A DNA stretch of 64,000 nt from Paludibacteraceae bacterium (GTDB lineage Bacteria; Bacteroidota; Bacteroidia; Bacteroidales; Paludibacteraceae): positions 80,859-144,858 of the forward strand of contig JAQVJY010000004.1 of the NCBI GenBank assembly GCA_028694915.1. The letters are read 5' to 3'. How positions within the stretch are numbered: the stretch's first letter is position 1; each line of letters opens with the position of its first letter. Positions 51,477 to 60,323 of this stretch are shown in pieces. A program made the position numbers and the translations under genes. The notes beneath the pieces were generated by a model. That model did no database searches and was not told the origin of the DNA. It saw only the letters and a list, made by a program, of their open reading frames with translations.

Positions 51477-53684
51477 ATGAAAACAACTTATCTTACTCTT
51501 TTAGTTGGCTTGCTCAGTCTATCTGCTCAAGCCGCCACTATCACGGGTGTTGTCAAAACTAAAAATGAGCCTATTATTGGCGCTGAAATTTTTTGGCAAA
51601 ACACCACAGTCGGTTCCACATCCAATTTGGATGGCTCCTTTCAAATAAATACGGTTACCAATTCCGATACCCTTGTAGTGCGTTATTTGGGATTTAACAC
51701 CCAATACATACATATTGATAACCCACAAAAACCATTACAAATTAACTTAACGGAAACCAAACAAAATTTGGATGAAGTAGAAGTTACTGCTCGAGCTTTG
51801 GGAACTATAACCTCCCGTATTACACCCATACAAACACAAACGATTACCGCAGCGGAACTGTGCAAGGCTGCATGTTGTAATCTATCCGAAAGTTTTGAAA
51901 CTAACGCTTCGGTTGACGTAGCCTACAGCGATGCCGCCACTGGCGCCAAACAGATTCGTTTATTGGGCTTGTCGGGTACCTACGTACAATTACTCACAGA
52001 AAACACACCTGGCATACGTGGCTTAGCCTCTAATTTTGGATTAGAGTACATTCCTGGCCCTTGGATGGAAAGCATTCAAGTGTCAAAAGGTACATCATCG
52101 GTAATTAATGGTTACGAAGCTACAACGGGACAAATAAATGTCGAGTATCTCAAGCCACAAAAAGCGAATCCAATTGCACTCAACCTTTTCATGAACTCCG
52201 AATTTAGAACAGAAGTGAACGCCACCGGCGGTTGGAATATCAACAACAAACTTTCGACAGGCGTGATGGCACACTACAAAAATGAAGGAATGGAAATGGA
52301 TGCCAACCACGATGGTTTTATGGATTTACCCAAAAGCAATCAAATAAACTTACTAAACCGTTGGAATTACCAATCGGGTAATTACACAGGCCAAATTTTG
52401 GTACGTGGTTTATACGACGAACGTCGTGGTGGACAAATGACAAAACTCGCTTTGACTAATCTCTACAACATTGCCATTGACACCAAACGTATCGACGCAT
52501 TTATGAAAAATGGCTACGTATTTGATCCTGAAAAAGGGACTAGCATTGGTGTTATAGTGAGTGGGTCGTATCACGAGCAAACAGGTCTGTATGGAGAACG
52601 CCTTTACCATGGCGCGCAAACCAATTTATATGCAAACGCCATATTCCAAACCAATTTCAATGATCACCATAAACTAGTAACAGGTGCCAGTGTTAATTAC
52701 GATAACTACGACGAAGGTCTACAATTATCGAACATCACCAACGAAATGCCATTCGACAGAGCAGAAGTAACTCCTGGCATTTTTGCGGAATATTCGTTTA
52801 CATTTCACGAACATTTATCGTTGCTAGCCGGCATACGTGGCGATTATAGCACACGTTACGGATTTTTTGTAACGCCACGCGTCAACATGCGTTATGCCCC
52901 TTGGAAATGGTGGAACATTCGTGCATCAGTTGGTTTAGGTTATCGTTCGCCAAACGTATTAGCCGATTATGCATTCACCCTACCAAGTAGTCGAAAAATA
53001 ATGTTTGCCGACACTGAATTCAAGCAAGAAAAGGCTTTAAATACAGGTATCAGTACTACTTTTTATATTCCTATTGGCAGTCGCGAGCTACAGTTCTCGG
53101 CCGAGTATTACCATACTAACTTTTTCGAAGCTGTAGTAGCGGATATGGATAGCGATCCACATCAAATAATTTTTAGCAATTTGAATGGAGGAAAAGCGTA
53201 CGCCAACAATTTCCAAACAGAACTCTCGATGGAAATTCTTCGAGGTTGGACAACAACTGTCGCTTATCGTATGACCGATGTTAAAAACACTTACAACGGC
53301 ACGTTACGCGAAAAACCACTCACCAACCGTTTCAAAGGATTGATAACAACATCGTACCAAACGCCACTCAAAAAATGGCAGTTTGATGTCACCGCACAAT
53401 TCAATGGCGGCGGTCGCATGCCCGACCCTGATACCAATAATCCATTATGGGCAAGTACGTTCGATGCTTACCCTATGTTAATGGCACAAATTACGAGATA
53501 TTTCAAAACTTGGAGTGTCTATTTCGGAGGAGAAAACATCACGAATTTCACACAAAAAAATCCAATTATTGATGCAGGGAATCCTTATGGTAACAACTTT
53601 GATGCTTCTATGGCGTGGGGACCAATTCATGGAGCAAAGGTGTATATTGGCTTCCGTTGGGCATTAGATAAACCAGAAAACTAA
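51477..53684 (+). CDS. TonB-dependent outer-membrane receptor, probable metal uptake
   Basis: This 735-residue protein has a signal peptide (MKTTYLTLLVGLLSLSAQAA). A carboxypeptidase-regulatory-like domain spans residues 20-105 (ITGVVKTKNEPIIGAEIFW, DEVEVTA). A plug domain follows (AAELCKAACCNLSESFETN near 130; GIRGLASNFGLEYIPGPWMESIQVSKG, key residues near 180). The rest is a 22-strand barrel ending in YIGFRWAL. The plug's CKAACCNL cysteines are notable and may bind metal. Flanking His/Cys-rich and HMA proteins suggest transport of a metal or metal chelate rather than starch. The ligand is inferred. Confidence 0.88.
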   Translation: MKTTYLTLLVGLLSLSAQAATITGVVKTKNEPIIGAEIFWQNTTVGSTSNLDGSFQINTVTNSDTLVVRYLGFNTQYIHIDNPQKPLQINLTETKQNLDEVEVTARALGTITSRITPIQTQTITAAELCKAACCNLSESFETNASVDVAYSDAATGAKQIRLLGLSGTYVQLLTENTPGIRGLASNFGLEYIPGPWMESIQVSKGTSSVINGYEATTGQINVEYLKPQKANPIALNLFMNSEFRTEVNATGGWNINNKLSTGVMAHYKNEGMEMDANHDGFMDLPKSNQINLLNRWNYQSGNYTGQILVRGLYDERRGGQMTKLALTNLYNIAIDTKRIDAFMKNGYVFDPEKGTSIGVIVSGSYHEQTGLYGERLYHGAQTNLYANAIFQTNFNDHHKLVTGASVNYDNYDEGLQLSNITNEMPFDRAEVTPGIFAEYSFTFHEHLSLLAGIRGDYSTRYGFFVTPRVNMRYAPWKWWNIRASVGLGYRSPNVLADYAFTLPSSRKIMFADTEFKQEKALNTGISTTFYIPIGSRELQFSAEYYHTNFFEAVVADMDSDPHQIIFSNLNGGKAYANNFQTELSMEILRGWTTTVAYRMTDVKNTYNGTLREKPLTNRFKGLITTSYQTPLKKWQFDVTAQFNGGGRMPDPDTNNPLWASTFDAYPMLMAQITRYFKTWSVYFGGENITNFTQKNPIIDAGNPYGNNFDASMAWGPIHGAKVYIGFRWALDKPEN

Positions 53685-53723
53685 AAATCCATTTTTATAT
53701 TTACTTTTAAAAAAATTATCACA

Positions 53724-54101
53724 ATGAAAAAATTAATTATGAGCATCGTATTGGTGCTAGCTGCTGCCACTATGGTAAATGCAGAAAAACAAGAAGTAGT
53801 ACTTTTCATCAACAGTATGGAATGTGGCAACTGCCAAGCTAAAGTTGAAAAAACATTGGCATACGAAAAAGGGGTCAAAGATTTACAATTCGATTTGCAA
53901 AAACGACAAGTAACCATTACCTTTGACAACGAAAAAACATCCGTTGAAAAACTTCAAAATGCGTTGGTAAAAAACAACAAATACGCATCGGAAGTAGTAA
54001 AACAAGGCTGTGCAAAATCATGCAAATCAGAAGCTGGTGGTTGCTCAAAAAGCTGCAAAAAAGAGGCCAAAGCAACTCCAAAATGCTGCAGCGGACATTA
54101 A
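53724..54101 (+). CDS. Exported HMA-domain (heavy-metal-associated) protein with Cys-rich tail
   Basis: This 125-residue protein has a signal peptide (MKKLIMSIVLVLAAATMVNA). One HMA domain spans residues 23-92 with the metal motif MECGNCQAK (MxCxxC) near 33. The C-terminal tail of about 30 residues has CAKSCKSE, CSKSCKKE and KCCSGH. HMA domains bind Cu(I), Zn(II) or Cd(II) and pass them to partners. With the receptor 39 bases upstream, it likely acts as a periplasmic metal chaperone or sponge. The metal is unknown. Confidence 0.87.
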   Translation: MKKLIMSIVLVLAAATMVNAEKQEVVLFINSMECGNCQAKVEKTLAYEKGVKDLQFDLQKRQVTITFDNEKTSVEKLQNALVKNNKYASEVVKQGCAKSCKSEAGGCSKSCKKEAKATPKCCSGH

Positions 54102-54128
54102 AACAATAAAACATTGATTTAACAACAT

Positions 54129-54178
54129 AATGGATAGAGCATAAAAACCATAACTTTTTACTCTATCCATTATTTTTT
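54129..54178 (+). terminator. Intrinsic terminator of the metal cluster
   Basis: AATGGATAGAG (54129-54139) and CTCTATCCATT (54161-54171) form an 11-bp stem with a 21-base loop, followed by a T run. It ends just before lipA. Confidence 0.75.
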
Positions 54179-54188
54179 TACTCGTTAT

Positions 54189-55034
54189 ATGGTAAATCAC
54201 GTCAAAAAACCCGATTGGCTGAAAATTGATTTTAGAAGTAATGATCAATTTGCAAACGTCAACCAAATTGTAAAAGAACACTGTTTACACACCATCTGCA
54301 CCAGTGGTCGTTGTCCTAACGTGACCGAATGTTGGAGCAGAGGCACTGCCACCTTTATGATTTTAGGTGACATTTGCACACGTTCATGTAAATTTTGTAA
54401 CACACAAACAGGACGTCCTCTACCACCCAACCCAAACGAGCCACAACAATTGGCCGAATCCATCAAATTGATGAAGCTCAAACACGCCGTAGTTACCGCC
54501 GTTACACGCGACGATTTACCAGACCAAGGTGCCGTACATTGGGCAGCGTGCATTGCGTCTATCAAACAGGAAAACCCCAACACCACTATCGAAGTGTTGA
54601 TTCCCGATTTTCAAGGACAAACAGAGTTAATCGATCAAATTATAGCACAACAACCAAACCTAATTGCGCATAACATAGAAACAGTAGAACGCTTAACAAC
54701 GCAAGTTCGTAGCGCAGCCAAATATCGCCTCAGCCTAACTGTACTGGCATACATAGCACAAAGTGGCATTCCGGCAAAAAGTGGTTTCATGCTCGGTTTA
54801 GGCGAAACAGAAACTGAGATTTTACAGACCATGGACGATTTACGCAATGCGTCCGTGTCAGTGTTAACGCTTGGACAATACTTGCAACCAAGTAGAAATC
54901 ATCTACCAGTGAGCGCATACATTCATCCCTATAAATTCAACGAATACAAGCAAATTGGCTTAGAAAAGGGCTTTCGGGTGGTAGAAAGCGGCCCTTTAGT
55001 ACGATCGTCGTATCACGCAGAACGCCACTTATAA
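54189..55034 (+). CDS. lipA: Lipoyl synthase
   Basis: LipA inserts two sulfur atoms into octanoyl chains on lipoyl domains, using radical SAM chemistry. The 281-residue length is normal. The auxiliary-cluster cysteines are in CTSGRCPNVTEC (CX4CX5C) near residues 37-48. The radical SAM motif CTRSCKFC (CX3CX2C) lies near 63-70. The C-terminal RSSYHAE supplies the serine ligand. The gene begins ten bases after the metal cluster terminator without an obvious TAnnTTTG element, and it ends at its own hairpin. Confidence 0.96.
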   Translation: MVNHVKKPDWLKIDFRSNDQFANVNQIVKEHCLHTICTSGRCPNVTECWSRGTATFMILGDICTRSCKFCNTQTGRPLPPNPNEPQQLAESIKLMKLKHAVVTAVTRDDLPDQGAVHWAACIASIKQENPNTTIEVLIPDFQGQTELIDQIIAQQPNLIAHNIETVERLTTQVRSAAKYRLSLTVLAYIAQSGIPAKSGFMLGLGETETEILQTMDDLRNASVSVLTLGQYLQPSRNHLPVSAYIHPYKFNEYKQIGLEKGFRVVESGPLVRSSYHAERHL

Positions 55035-55050
55035 AACGCTAATTCCTCCT

Positions 55051-55079
55051 AAAATCTCACGCTACAACGTGAGATTTTT
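55051..55079 (+). terminator. Intrinsic terminator of lipA
   Basis: The stem AAAATCTCACG/CGTGAGATTTT with a six-base loop is followed by a T run. Confidence 0.85.
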
Positions 55080-55118
55080 TAGTTTAAATTTAGCCTTTGC
55101 AACTTATCTGTTTTTGTG

Positions 55119-55126
55119 TATCTTTG
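55119..55126 (+). promoter_or_regulatory. Promoter -7 element for the holB operon
   Basis: TATCTTTG lies 24 bases before the holB ATG at 55151. Confidence 0.6.
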
Positions 55127-55150
55127 TGGGTTGAATGTAAACGACACAGC

Positions 55151-56272
55151 ATGTTATTTTCCGATATCATAGGACAAGAGCTTATTAAAGAACAGTTGCG
55201 GCAAACAGTACGTGCGCAACGCTTGCCTCACGCGCAACTGTTTTCTGGAGCTGAAGGAGTTGGCAAACTTCCTTTGGCGCTAGCTTATGCCCAATACATC
55301 AATTGTGAAAATAGAAATGAGCAGGACTCCTGTGGCGTTTGTCCTTCGTGCGTCAAATTTAACAAAATGGTGCATCCCGACTTGCATTTTGTGTTTCCCA
55401 TCGTGAAAAACGAAGCAAAAAAGATGACCGTTTGCGATAATTTCTTGGCCGATTTTCGCGAAGCTATCCTAACAAATCCGTATGTAACCATCAATACGTG
55501 GCTCAACCAAATAGGTGATGGCAAGCAAGGACAAATTTACACCAACGAAGGCGATGAAATCATTCGTAAGCTGAATCTCAAAACCTACGAATCGGATTAC
55601 AAAATTATGATTATTTGGGAACCCGAAAAGATGCACGAAAGTTGTGCCAATCGTGTCCTAAAAATTATAGAAGAACCGCCACCAAAAACTATTTTTCTCC
55701 TTGTTTCTGATACACCTGACGAAATTATTGGAACCATACAATCGCGTTTGCAGCGCACTACAATACCACCAATCAGTGAATTGGAATTGGTACAACACGC
55801 TCAAAAAACATACACACTTCCTACTGACGAATTGCAACTGCTGAGCCGCATGGCACAAGGCAGCTGGTCGCACATGCAAGCGTTAGTAGAACAAACCGAC
55901 GAGATGAAAATCAACTTTGAACGTTTTGTTCAGATGATGCGTTTCTCATGGGCATTAAACATCAAAGAACTTCGCCCTTGGGTGGACGAGCTCGTGGCGG
56001 CAGGCAGAGAAGAAGAAAAACGATTTTTACAATATGCGCAACGCATGATTCGCGAAAACTTCGTGCTACATCTGCAACAGCCAACGTTGAACTATATGAG
56101 CCAACAAGAGCAAGCATTTGCACAAAAATTTTCGCAGTTCATAAACGAACGTAATATTTTGGATATGATTAACGAATTGGCGCTAGCCGAAGCTCAAATA
56201 GAACAAAATGGTAATGGCAAAATCATATTATTGGACTTAAGCATCAAACTATATCGATTATTAAAAAAATAA
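55151..56272 (+). CDS. holB: DNA polymerase III delta' subunit
   Basis: This 373-residue clamp-loader subunit belongs to the replication machinery. The N-terminal AAA+ domain begins MLFSDIIGQELIKEQLRQTV and has the P-loop GAEGVGKLPLALAYA, in which Lys is followed by Leu rather than Ser/Thr; delta' is often ATPase-inactive. The zinc module has cysteines in CENRNEQDSCGVCPSC. The sensor motif region has KIIEEPPPKTIFLLV. A frame 18 codons longer starts before the promoter, so ATG at 55151 is used. It heads holB-PSP1-gldH-trmB. Confidence 0.92.
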   Translation: MLFSDIIGQELIKEQLRQTVRAQRLPHAQLFSGAEGVGKLPLALAYAQYINCENRNEQDSCGVCPSCVKFNKMVHPDLHFVFPIVKNEAKKMTVCDNFLADFREAILTNPYVTINTWLNQIGDGKQGQIYTNEGDEIIRKLNLKTYESDYKIMIIWEPEKMHESCANRVLKIIEEPPPKTIFLLVSDTPDEIIGTIQSRLQRTTIPPISELELVQHAQKTYTLPTDELQLLSRMAQGSWSHMQALVEQTDEMKINFERFVQMMRFSWALNIKELRPWVDELVAAGREEEKRFLQYAQRMIRENFVLHLQQPTLNYMSQQEQAFAQKFSQFINERNILDMINELALAEAQIEQNGNGKIILLDLSIKLYRLLKK

Positions 56273-56324
56273 ATGGGCATCAAAAAAGAGCCTATTTACA
56301 ACACTATTTATAAAAACAATAACA

Positions 56325-57476
56325 ATGGAATATACACTCAATGACGGCGGGAGCAATCCTGGTAAAAAAGGATTTTGTGGCAATAGCTGCCGCAAATTAC
56401 CTGTAATCGACTGGTTAGCCGATCTACCCGAAACACAATTGGAAAGCGACTTAGTAGAAGTTCAATTTAAAAACACACGCAAAGGATTCTTCTTGAACAA
56501 TATGAAGTTACCACTCGATAAAGGCGATGTGGTAGCGGTAGAGGCAACACCTGGTCACGATATTGGTACCATTACGCTGACGGGAAATTTGGTATTGTCG
56601 CAAATGAAAAAGAACAATATCGCTTTAGATCATTACGAAGTAAAACGCGTTTACCGCACAGCGCGCCCTACCGATATCGAAAAATTCGAAGAAGCTAAAG
56701 CCAAAGAACACGACACCATGATTCGCTCACGCAAGATTGCTGAAAATCTGCAATTGGAGATGAAAATTGGTGATGTGGAATACCAAGGCGACGGGAGTAA
56801 AGCCATTTTCTATTACATTGCTGATGGTCGCGTGGATTTCCGTCAACTCATCAAAGTACTAGCCGAAACGTTCCGTGTGCGTATCGAAATGAAACAAATC
56901 GGAGCACGTCAAGAAGCTGGCCGCATTGGCGGTATTGGCCCTTGTGGACGCGAGTTATGCTGCGCTACTTTTATGAGTAATTTTGCCTCGGTATCAACCA
57001 CAGCAGCGCGTCATCAAGATATCTCTACCAATCCACTCAAACTAGCTGGACAATGTGCTAAAATCAAATGTTGCGTGAACTACGAAGTGGAAACTTACAT
57101 CGATGCCAAAAAAGATTTCCCACGACAAGATACGCCGTTGGAAACCAAAGATGGCACTTTCTTCCACTTCAAAACGGACGTCTTTAAACGTCAAATGACC
57201 TACTCAAGTTCCAAGACATTCGCTGCCAACCTCGTCACATTATCGGTAGATCGAGTAAAAGAAATTATTGCGTTAAATAATAAAGGCGAACGCGTTGACA
57301 CACTATTAGCAAAAGAGCCAGTTGCAAAAAGTGCTCCTGTGGTTGATTTCCAAAACGTAGTAGGACAAGATAGTTTGACCCGTTTCGACAAATCGAAACC
57401 AAACAACCACAACAGAAATCGAAATAAGCACAATCGGAATCGGAACAACAATCAGAATAAACCTGACAATAACTAA
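56325..57476 (+). CDS. PSP1-domain protein (RicT/YaaT homologue)
   Basis: This 383-residue protein has GFCGNSCRKLPV near residue 16 and the PSP1 fold from about 45 (VEVQFKNTRKGFFLNN). It also has the conserved GARQEAGRIGGIGPCGRELCC near 205 (key residues GRELCC) and CAKIKCCVNYE near 243. Bacillus RicT forms an Fe-S complex with RicA and RicF that helps RNase Y processing. No RicA/F is visible here. The C-terminal ~30 residues are Asn/Arg-rich low complexity. It lies between holB and gldH, an order I associate with Bacteroidota. Confidence 0.9.
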   Translation: MEYTLNDGGSNPGKKGFCGNSCRKLPVIDWLADLPETQLESDLVEVQFKNTRKGFFLNNMKLPLDKGDVVAVEATPGHDIGTITLTGNLVLSQMKKNNIALDHYEVKRVYRTARPTDIEKFEEAKAKEHDTMIRSRKIAENLQLEMKIGDVEYQGDGSKAIFYYIADGRVDFRQLIKVLAETFRVRIEMKQIGARQEAGRIGGIGPCGRELCCATFMSNFASVSTTAARHQDISTNPLKLAGQCAKIKCCVNYEVETYIDAKKDFPRQDTPLETKDGTFFHFKTDVFKRQMTYSSSKTFAANLVTLSVDRVKEIIALNNKGERVDTLLAKEPVAKSAPVVDFQNVVGQDSLTRFDKSKPNNHNRNRNKHNRNRNNNQNKPDNN

Positions 57477-57483
57477 TTTCAAG

Positions 57484-57945
57484 ATGAAAACAAAAGTGAT
57501 ATTAGCACTCGTTATCACTGCGGCATTAACAGCTTGCAGCAATACCGTGTTTATGGAATGCAAGGAATTGCCTACTGAAGGCTGGCATAAAGATTCGCTT
57601 TGCGTATTCGAAGTGCCCATTAAAGAAACGGATGCCACTTATCAGATGCAACTAATTATACGAAACGATGGTGGTTATCCAAACCAAAATTTATGGTTAT
57701 TTGTTGACCAAATACAACCAGATAAAAGTTGCACACGCGACACCGTACAATTCTTTCTAGCCGATAATTTTGGTCGATGGACAGGTTCTGGCGTCGGTTC
57801 TATTTTTGAGAATGTATGGATCTATCGCGACCACGTAAAATACAAAGAGGCAGGCACATACAAAATTCGCGTTGCGCAAGGTATGCGTTACGATATGCTC
57901 GAAGGCATTTGCGACGTCGGTGTAAAAGTGATTAAAACAAATTAA
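57484..57945 (+). CDS. gldH: Gliding motility lipoprotein GldH
   Basis: This 153-residue lipoprotein has the signal MKTKVILALVITAALTACSN (Cys18). It contains the family features ELPTEGWHKDSLCVF, IRNDGGYPNQNLWLFVD and WTGSGVGSIFENVW. In Flavobacterium, GldH is needed for gliding. In non-gliding Bacteroidales it is still present and linked to T9SS function, which suits the T9SS cargo encoded here. It starts eight bases after the PSP1 gene. Confidence 0.9.
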   Translation: MKTKVILALVITAALTACSNTVFMECKELPTEGWHKDSLCVFEVPIKETDATYQMQLIIRNDGGYPNQNLWLFVDQIQPDKSCTRDTVQFFLADNFGRWTGSGVGSIFENVWIYRDHVKYKEAGTYKIRVAQGMRYDMLEGICDVGVKVIKTN

Positions 57946-57967
57946 AAAGTAGCTCTAGTAAATTGGT

Positions 57968-58729
57968 ATGGGGAAAAATAAACTGAAAAAATTTGCCGAC
58001 ATGGACGCGTTTAGTCACGTATTCCAATGTTCGTACAACGAATTAACCAATGGAGCCTCTTTTCCACTCAAAGGCAAATGGCATAACGATTTTTTTCATA
58101 ACAATCATCCAATTGTACTGGAACTTGGGTGTGGCAAAGGCGAATACACGGTAGAACTTGCACGACGATTTCCCGATAAAAATTTTATTGGTGTTGATAT
58201 CAAAGGTGCACGCATGTGGACTGGTGCTAAACTATCGGAAGAATTGGGATTAACAAACGTCGCCTTTATACGTACAGGAATTAATGCTATTCACCATTTT
58301 TTTGAAGCAAATGAGGTACACGAAATATGGATTACATTTGCCGACCCACAAATGAAAAAAGTGAATAAACGATTAACGTCTACTCTATTTCTGAATTTGT
58401 ACAAACAAATACTCGACACCGACGGCATCATCAATTTAAAAACGGACAGCCATTTCTTGTTCACTTACACCAGTGCCCTTGTTGAGCTCAATCAACTGCC
58501 AATAGGTGTTAAAACAGACGATTTATACAAGACACACCCCAACGATGAAATTCTGTCGATTAAGACCTATTATGAAAAACAATGGTTGGCGCGCGGTTTA
58601 ACCATAAAATACATACAATTTGCTCTACCAAAAGCCATTTCTTTGGAAGAACCAAACATCGAAATTCCACTCGACGACTATCGCAGTTTTAGCCGTCAAA
58701 AACGCTCGGAATTAGATTTTGGGAGCTAG
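57968..58729 (+). CDS. trmB: tRNA (guanine-46-N7)-methyltransferase
   Basis: TrmB methylates N7 of G46 in the tRNA variable loop. The 253-residue protein has the SAM motif [20 protein letters not shown] near residue 50. The catalytic region is [20 protein letters not shown] near 121, where the usual PDPW is [17 protein letters not shown] follows. Its ATG is 23 bases after gldH. No clear terminator follows; a 16-bp palindrome lies about 95 bases downstream. Confidence 0.95.
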   Translation: MGKNKLKKFADMDAFSHVFQCSYNELTNGASFPLKGKWHNDFFHNNHPIVLELGCGKGEYTVELARRFPDKNFIGVDIKGARMWTGAKLSEELGLTNVAFIRTGINAIHHFFEANEVHEIWITFADPQMKKVNKRLTSTLFLNLYKQILDTDGIINLKTDSHFLFTYTSALVELNQLPIGVKTDDLYKTHPNDEILSIKTYYEKQWLARGLTIKYIQFALPKAISLEEPNIEIPLDDYRSFSRQKRSELDFGS

Positions 58730-59009
58730 TAAAATTATATCATTTGTAGACTAAATTTTTTATTTTTTCACATAAGAGCCCTTTTTACGAAAAATAGAGC
58801 ACCAAGAGAGGTCGTAAACTCCTTAAAAAACATGTTTTTTGAGAAAACAACAGGTCAAAAAAGCGGGGAAGTAAAAAAATAGAAAAATCAATTGTTTTTT
58901 AATATATTATTTATCAGTGCATTATAGCTATTTTTGAATGTAATTTTGAAAAAATAAAAAATCTTTTCAAAAAAAAGATAAAAATGAGTTATATTCAAAA
59001 AATAAGTTC

Positions 59010-59017
59010 TAATTTTG
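59010..59017 (+). promoter_or_regulatory. Promoter of the small lipoprotein gene; AT-rich gap before it
   Basis: TAATTTTG followed by CAC fits the consensus, 49 bases before the ATG. The gene-free stretch 58730-59065 is very AT-rich. It also holds a perfect 16-bp palindrome AAAAAACATGTTTTTT (58825-58840) and an ATCTTTT/AAAAGAT inverted repeat near 58960-58979. Confidence 0.55.
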
Positions 59018-59065
59018 CACTGATATTTATATACAATTTTTGTTCAACATTAAAATTTCGTAAAG

Positions 59066-59239
59066 ATGAAAAAATTAGTTTTGTTCTTTGCTGCTGTTGT
59101 TGCTGTTGCATTCGCTTCTTGTGGTGCTGCAGAAACTACTGAAGAAGCTACAGAAGAAGTTGCTGTAGAAGAAGTTGCTCCAGTTGTTGCTGATTCTGCT
59201 GCTGTTGTAGTTGATAGCGCTGCTGTAGTTGCTGAATAA
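59066..59239 (+). CDS. Small acidic lipoprotein, 57 residues
   Basis: A short frame from ATG at 59066 to TAA at 59239 encodes 57 residues. It begins MKKLVLFFAAVVAVAFASCG, a clean lipoprotein signal with the lipid cysteine at position 19. The mature part of 39 residues consists almost only of Ala, Val, Glu, Thr and Asp, with repeated EEVA and DSAAVV units. Such low-complexity acidic lipoproteins are abundant in Bacteroidales, often highly expressed and of unknown role. Consistent promoter, signal and terminator make it real despite its size. Its GCT/GAA-biased codons suggest high expression. Confidence 0.82.
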   Translation: MKKLVLFFAAVVAVAFASCGAAETTEEATEEVAVEEVAPVVADSAAVVVDSAAVVAE

Positions 59240-59266
59240 TTCAGAAACACACAACACTTTCAGTTT

Positions 59267-59298
59267 AAAAGGTCTATTGTAACAATAGGCCTTTTTTT
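59267..59298 (+). terminator. Intrinsic terminator of the small lipoprotein
   Basis: AAAAGG(T)CTATTGT pairs with ACAATAG(G)CCTTTT, one wobble included, and is followed by a T run. Confidence 0.82.
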
Positions 59299-59313
59299 AT
59301 TGTCAAAATTTTG

Positions 59314-59339
59314 AGTACATTTGTACTGTTTTAGTACAA
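59314..59339 (+). promoter_or_regulatory. Promoter with overlapping operator-like repeats before the HisG-like gene
   Basis: The -7 element TACATTTG (59316-59323) is embedded in AGTACA-TT-TGTACT (59314-59327), a perfect inverted repeat. A third copy forms TTGTACT-GTTTT-AGTACAA (59321-59339). Three AGTACA half-sites within 26 bases, over the promoter, look like a repressor site. Confidence 0.5.
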
Positions 59340-59392
59340 CGTTGCACTAAAAACAGACGCGCCAACCACCGACATTTCTAATCGTAAACATC

Positions 59393-60241
59393 ATGATTCG
59401 TCTAGCCATTCCAGCCGAAGGCTTATTAAACAGAGAAAGTCTTCAATTTCTAAATCGTATCGGCATAAAACTGCCTTGTGCCACACAAGCTTGTGCGATG
59501 TATGCCACGAACTTTCCACTCGAAATTATAGCGGTGGCGGAAGCCGATATTTTAGCACTTGTTCAAAGTGGCATGATGGACATTGGTTTGGTAAGCGAAC
59601 ACCATCAAGAAGAAAAAAATGCAGACGTACAAGTATTACGCCATTTGGGTATTGCTACACACAACATGGCGATTGGTGGCACGCCAAATATAAAATACAA
59701 AAGCCTCGAAACACTCAATGGAAAAACTATTTTAACGCCGTTTCCCAATTTCGTAAACAAAGAACTCAAGGCAAAAAATATCAAAGCAAAAGTTCAAGGT
59801 ATTTCCGACTCCTTAAAAAGCATTCCTCCTGGCGACATGAGCGAATTTTACTGCGACGCCATTCCTGCCGGGTTACACTTTCAACAAAAAGGATTAAAGG
59901 AACTCGAATTGCTAGCTACTTTTGAAACTCTATTAGTGGTTCACAGCCAATTGGCCACCAATAAAAAAACCATTCTAGAAGAATTAGTTTTCCGCATGGA
60001 TGCCACCGCAGAATCGGCGAATAAACAAACACTCACCATGCGCGTTCCTACCAAACATTTAGAGGACATACTAACCGTTTTACCAAGTCAATTGCCACCT
60101 ATGGTGATGCCTATCAATAACGAATTGAGTTTAGTGCAAACCCTTGTGGACGACACTCGTTTTTGGGACATTGTGACCAAACTCAAACAATTGGGAGCTA
60201 CCGAAATCACATTAGCCGCAATAAACCATCTCATACACTAA
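59393..60241 (+). CDS. HisG-like protein with degenerate PRPP site
   Basis: This 282-residue protein follows long-form ATP phosphoribosyltransferase (HisG) from end to end. It has ATNFPLEIIAV near 38, MMDIGLVSE near 62, LNGKTILTPFPNF near 106 and a regulatory C-terminal domain (HLEDILTVLPSQ, RFWDIVTKLKQLGATEI). Catalytic signatures are changed: the opening QxKGRL is PAEGLL, and the PRPP loop D-[IV]-V-x-[ST]-G-x-T-L reads CDAIPAGLHF. It may not carry out the first step of histidine synthesis. No other his gene lies nearby. A divergent HisG or a repurposed ligand-binding paralogue are both possible. Confidence 0.75.
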   Translation: MIRLAIPAEGLLNRESLQFLNRIGIKLPCATQACAMYATNFPLEIIAVAEADILALVQSGMMDIGLVSEHHQEEKNADVQVLRHLGIATHNMAIGGTPNIKYKSLETLNGKTILTPFPNFVNKELKAKNIKAKVQGISDSLKSIPPGDMSEFYCDAIPAGLHFQQKGLKELELLATFETLLVVHSQLATNKKTILEELVFRMDATAESANKQTLTMRVPTKHLEDILTVLPSQLPPMVMPINNELSLVQTLVDDTRFWDIVTKLKQLGATEITLAAINHLIH

Positions 60242-60273
60242 TAAAATCTGTTGCCCTATTCAAAATAAATCAC

Positions 60274-60281
60274 TAATTTTG
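60274..60281 (+). promoter_or_regulatory. Promoter -7 element for pgk
   Basis: TAATTTTG followed by TAGG lies 42 bases before the pgk ATG. Confidence 0.6.
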
Positions 60282-60323
60282 TAGGCGTTTTCTAGTAGTT
60301 ACAACTAATAAATATATACTGTT

